Assembly: GCA_013330925.1 (NCBI GenBank)
Contig: DUHJ01000031.1
Coordinates: 1 to 7,856 of the forward strand
Reading direction: 5' to 3'
DNA from: Candidatus Poseidoniaceae archaeon
GTDB lineage: Archaea > Thermoplasmatota > Poseidoniia > Poseidoniales > Poseidoniaceae
Length of the DNA stretch: 7,856 nt
Positions 6,621-7,856 of this stretch are shown one piece after another; position 1 is the first letter of the stretch, and every line of letters begins with the position of its first letter. The notes under the pieces are model-generated. The model worked only from the letters and a program-made list of their open reading frames with translations. It was not told where the DNA came from and made no database searches. The translations under genes were made by a program, and so were the position numbers.

Positions 6621-7856
6621 TCAATCCTCGTGCGCCTCGGTGTTGCCGTCCGTCCTGCGGTTTCGACCCTCGGCGACCAAGGCGGCGAGGAGGGACACCA
6701 CCAACAGCGGTGCAGCACCGACCGGCATGGCATCGCCCGCGTCGGCACCGGTCTCGTCAATGGCTTCCGTGGGGATGCTCTCGTTGACCCACGTGGACGC
6801 GTCGATGACCCGCTTTTGGTAGTTCAAATTCCACGAGCCTTCGCTGACCAAACGGCTCCCGTCAAAGGGAAGTTCAACCGTCTTTGAGGTGGTTGCGTTG
6901 ACGTTGAACAAGTCTGAAGCCCACACAACACTCCCATCGGCGAGCCTGTACTCGAGCGAGGCGTTGGTGGTGCTGGCATATCCGTGGTTGGTCACGTCGA
7001 GCGTGACGGCGTCACGGCTCACGTCAAGGGCGTTCACGTCAAGGCGAGCCCGCCAATACCAGACGTTGTTGATCAGGAACCGCATGACGTCGAGTTCTTC
7101 GGCCAGACGGTCGTGGAGCGATTCGAAGCTTCCAGGGACAAATTGCTCGTCGTCGGTTTCGAAGGTGAAGGTCGGGAACCCCATCACGCCGTACCCGTAA
7201 TCGCGGCTTGTTCCACAATTTGGATAGAGGCCCTGGTTTGCGTTCTGAATCGGGATGTCCGACACCGTGGCGTGAACGTCTTCCCGGATGCCCCAGAACA
7301 ACTCCCAGTCGGGGGGCTGTTCGGCCCACTTCCCCCATGGGTACAGCATGATCCACACACCGGTGTGCATGGTGACGTAGAGGTCGGCGTCGGTGACGTA
7401 GGCGTTCATGTAATCCGAATTGTGCATGGTTTCGGATTCGCTGAAGGCGCTGCTTCCTGGTTGGGTGGTGGGGCACGTGTTCCAGTAATGGTCGTAATTT
7501 CGGTTGAGGTCCACCTGGTTGATGTTCCACCGTGTGTCGATGTCGTTGCCGTCTGGATTGAGCATGATGAGGATGTGCAATTCCGTGTGCTGGAGCACAT
7601 CGATGGCTTCCTGGTTTCCTGCCGCCCATTCGTTGATGTAGAATTTCGCCGTCAGGTACGCCAAGGCCGTCCCGAGGTATTCGTTGCCGTGGTGACCGCC
7701 GTCGATGTAGACAATTTCCTTTGCCGATCCGTTTGGCTTGGTGTCCATCGACCAATCCGACAGCCGAACCACCCAGAGCGTTCGACCGAGCTCCGAATCA
7801 CCCACGTCCATCAGATCCACGATGTCGGGGTGGTCGTCGGCCCATCCGTTGACCTC
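6621..7856 (-). CDS. Exported M14 zinc carboxypeptidase with C-terminal membrane segment, 5' end outside window
   Basis: A zinc carboxypeptidase that would release C-terminal residues from peptides outside the cell. The 411 visible residues (numbered from the window edge) have an open frame to the right edge; the signal peptide and first part of the catalytic domain are missing. Catalytic features in order: GRTLW (24-28), zinc ligands H56 and E59 in GGHHGNEYLG, substrate-binding R109 in TRWN, N118 and R119 in DLNRNYDHYW, third zinc ligand H164 in YVTMHTG, and general base E233 in FTFETDD. The set is complete. After about residue 268 comes a beta-rich module of some 85 residues (for example VTLDVTNHGY, 284-293), then an acidic spacer, a hydrophobic segment (about 379-395) and the basic cluster RNRR, as in a C-terminal anchor with a cytoplasmic tail. 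Several N-x-S/T sites (N42, N298, N320, N358) would allow glycosylation. The export signal is inferred because the N-terminus is not visible. It precedes the M17 gene by 34 bases. Confidence 0.93.
   Translation of the reverse strand, partial: EVNGWADDHPDIVDLMDVGDSELGRTLWVVRLSDWSMDTKPNGSAKEIVYIDGGHHGNEYLGTALAYLTAKFYINEWAAGNQEAIDVLQHTELHILIMLNPDGNDIDTRWNINQVDLNRNYDHYWNTCPTTQPGSSAFSESETMHNSDYMNAYVTDADLYVTMHTGVWIMLYPWGKWAEQPPDWELFWGIREDVHATVSDIPIQNANQGLYPNCGTSRDYGYGVMGFPTFTFETDDEQFVPGSFESLHDRLAEELDVMRFLINNVWYWRARLDVNALDVSRDAVTLDVTNHGYASTTNASLEYRLADGSVVWASDLFNVNATTSKTVELPFDGSRLVSEGSWNLNYQKRVIDASTWVNESIPTEAIDETGADAGDAMPVGAAPLLVVSLLAALVAEGRNRRTDGNTEAHED

Noticed and set aside
6587..6760. Upstream extension of the aminopeptidase
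   Set aside because: It would overlap the end of the carboxypeptidase gene, and its residues are Arg/Pro-rich shadow sequence. The ATG at 6586 matches the family start.
5999..6787. Plus-strand open frame opposite the aminopeptidase N-terminal domain
   Set aside because: It is the complement of a gene with all M17 catalytic residues and crosses the gap into the carboxypeptidase gene; no domain is visible.
7039..7755. Second minus-strand frame inside the carboxypeptidase gene
   Set aside because: It lies out of frame with the M14 reading, which contains every zinc and substrate residue in order, and its His/Arg/Pro-rich translation has no motif.

Overview
The window is a compact, GC-rich stretch of a prokaryotic chromosome and looks archaeal. 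The main evidence is the 5' half of a group II (thermosome/CCT-type) chaperonin gene. It is preceded by a DnaK of the insertion-lacking type shared by Gram-positive bacteria and archaea, and by an alpha-crystallin-type small heat-shock protein. Two exopeptidases, one of them an exported carboxypeptidase with a C-terminal membrane segment, fit a peptide-consuming mesophilic euryarchaeon. The best guess is an uncultivated marine lineage such as Marine Group II (Poseidoniales), where DnaK, thermosome and secreted peptidases are known to occur together. This placement is inference from gene content and protein style; no rRNA or other marker gene is present.

Layout. Positions 1-3440, minus strand, hold a chaperone cluster read from right to left: small heat-shock protein (3440-2736), dnaK (2715-835) and a thermosome subunit (792 to beyond the left edge). 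Gaps are 20 and 42 bases, so the three are probably one operon combining a holdase, an ATP-driven foldase and a folding chamber. Positions 3441-3567 are a short divergent control region with a possible TATA-like box and two 11-base inverted repeats. Positions 3568-5076, plus strand, encode a class III PLP-dependent aminotransferase of unknown substrate. It meets the next gene tail to tail with only 13 bases between. Positions 7856-5090, minus strand, hold a second operon: an M14 zinc carboxypeptidase (5' end outside the window) followed 34 bases later by an M17 leucyl aminopeptidase. Together they could trim peptides from both ends, the first outside the cell and the second in the cytoplasm.

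The most notable points are a chaperonin whose ATP-site motif GDGTT reads RDGTT, a small heat-shock protein with an unusually long N-terminal region and an acidic tail ending in an I-x-I anchor, and its direct linkage to dnaK and a thermosome gene without grpE or dnaJ. I found no mobile element, CRISPR array, tRNA or rRNA, and no strong evidence of an undescribed system.
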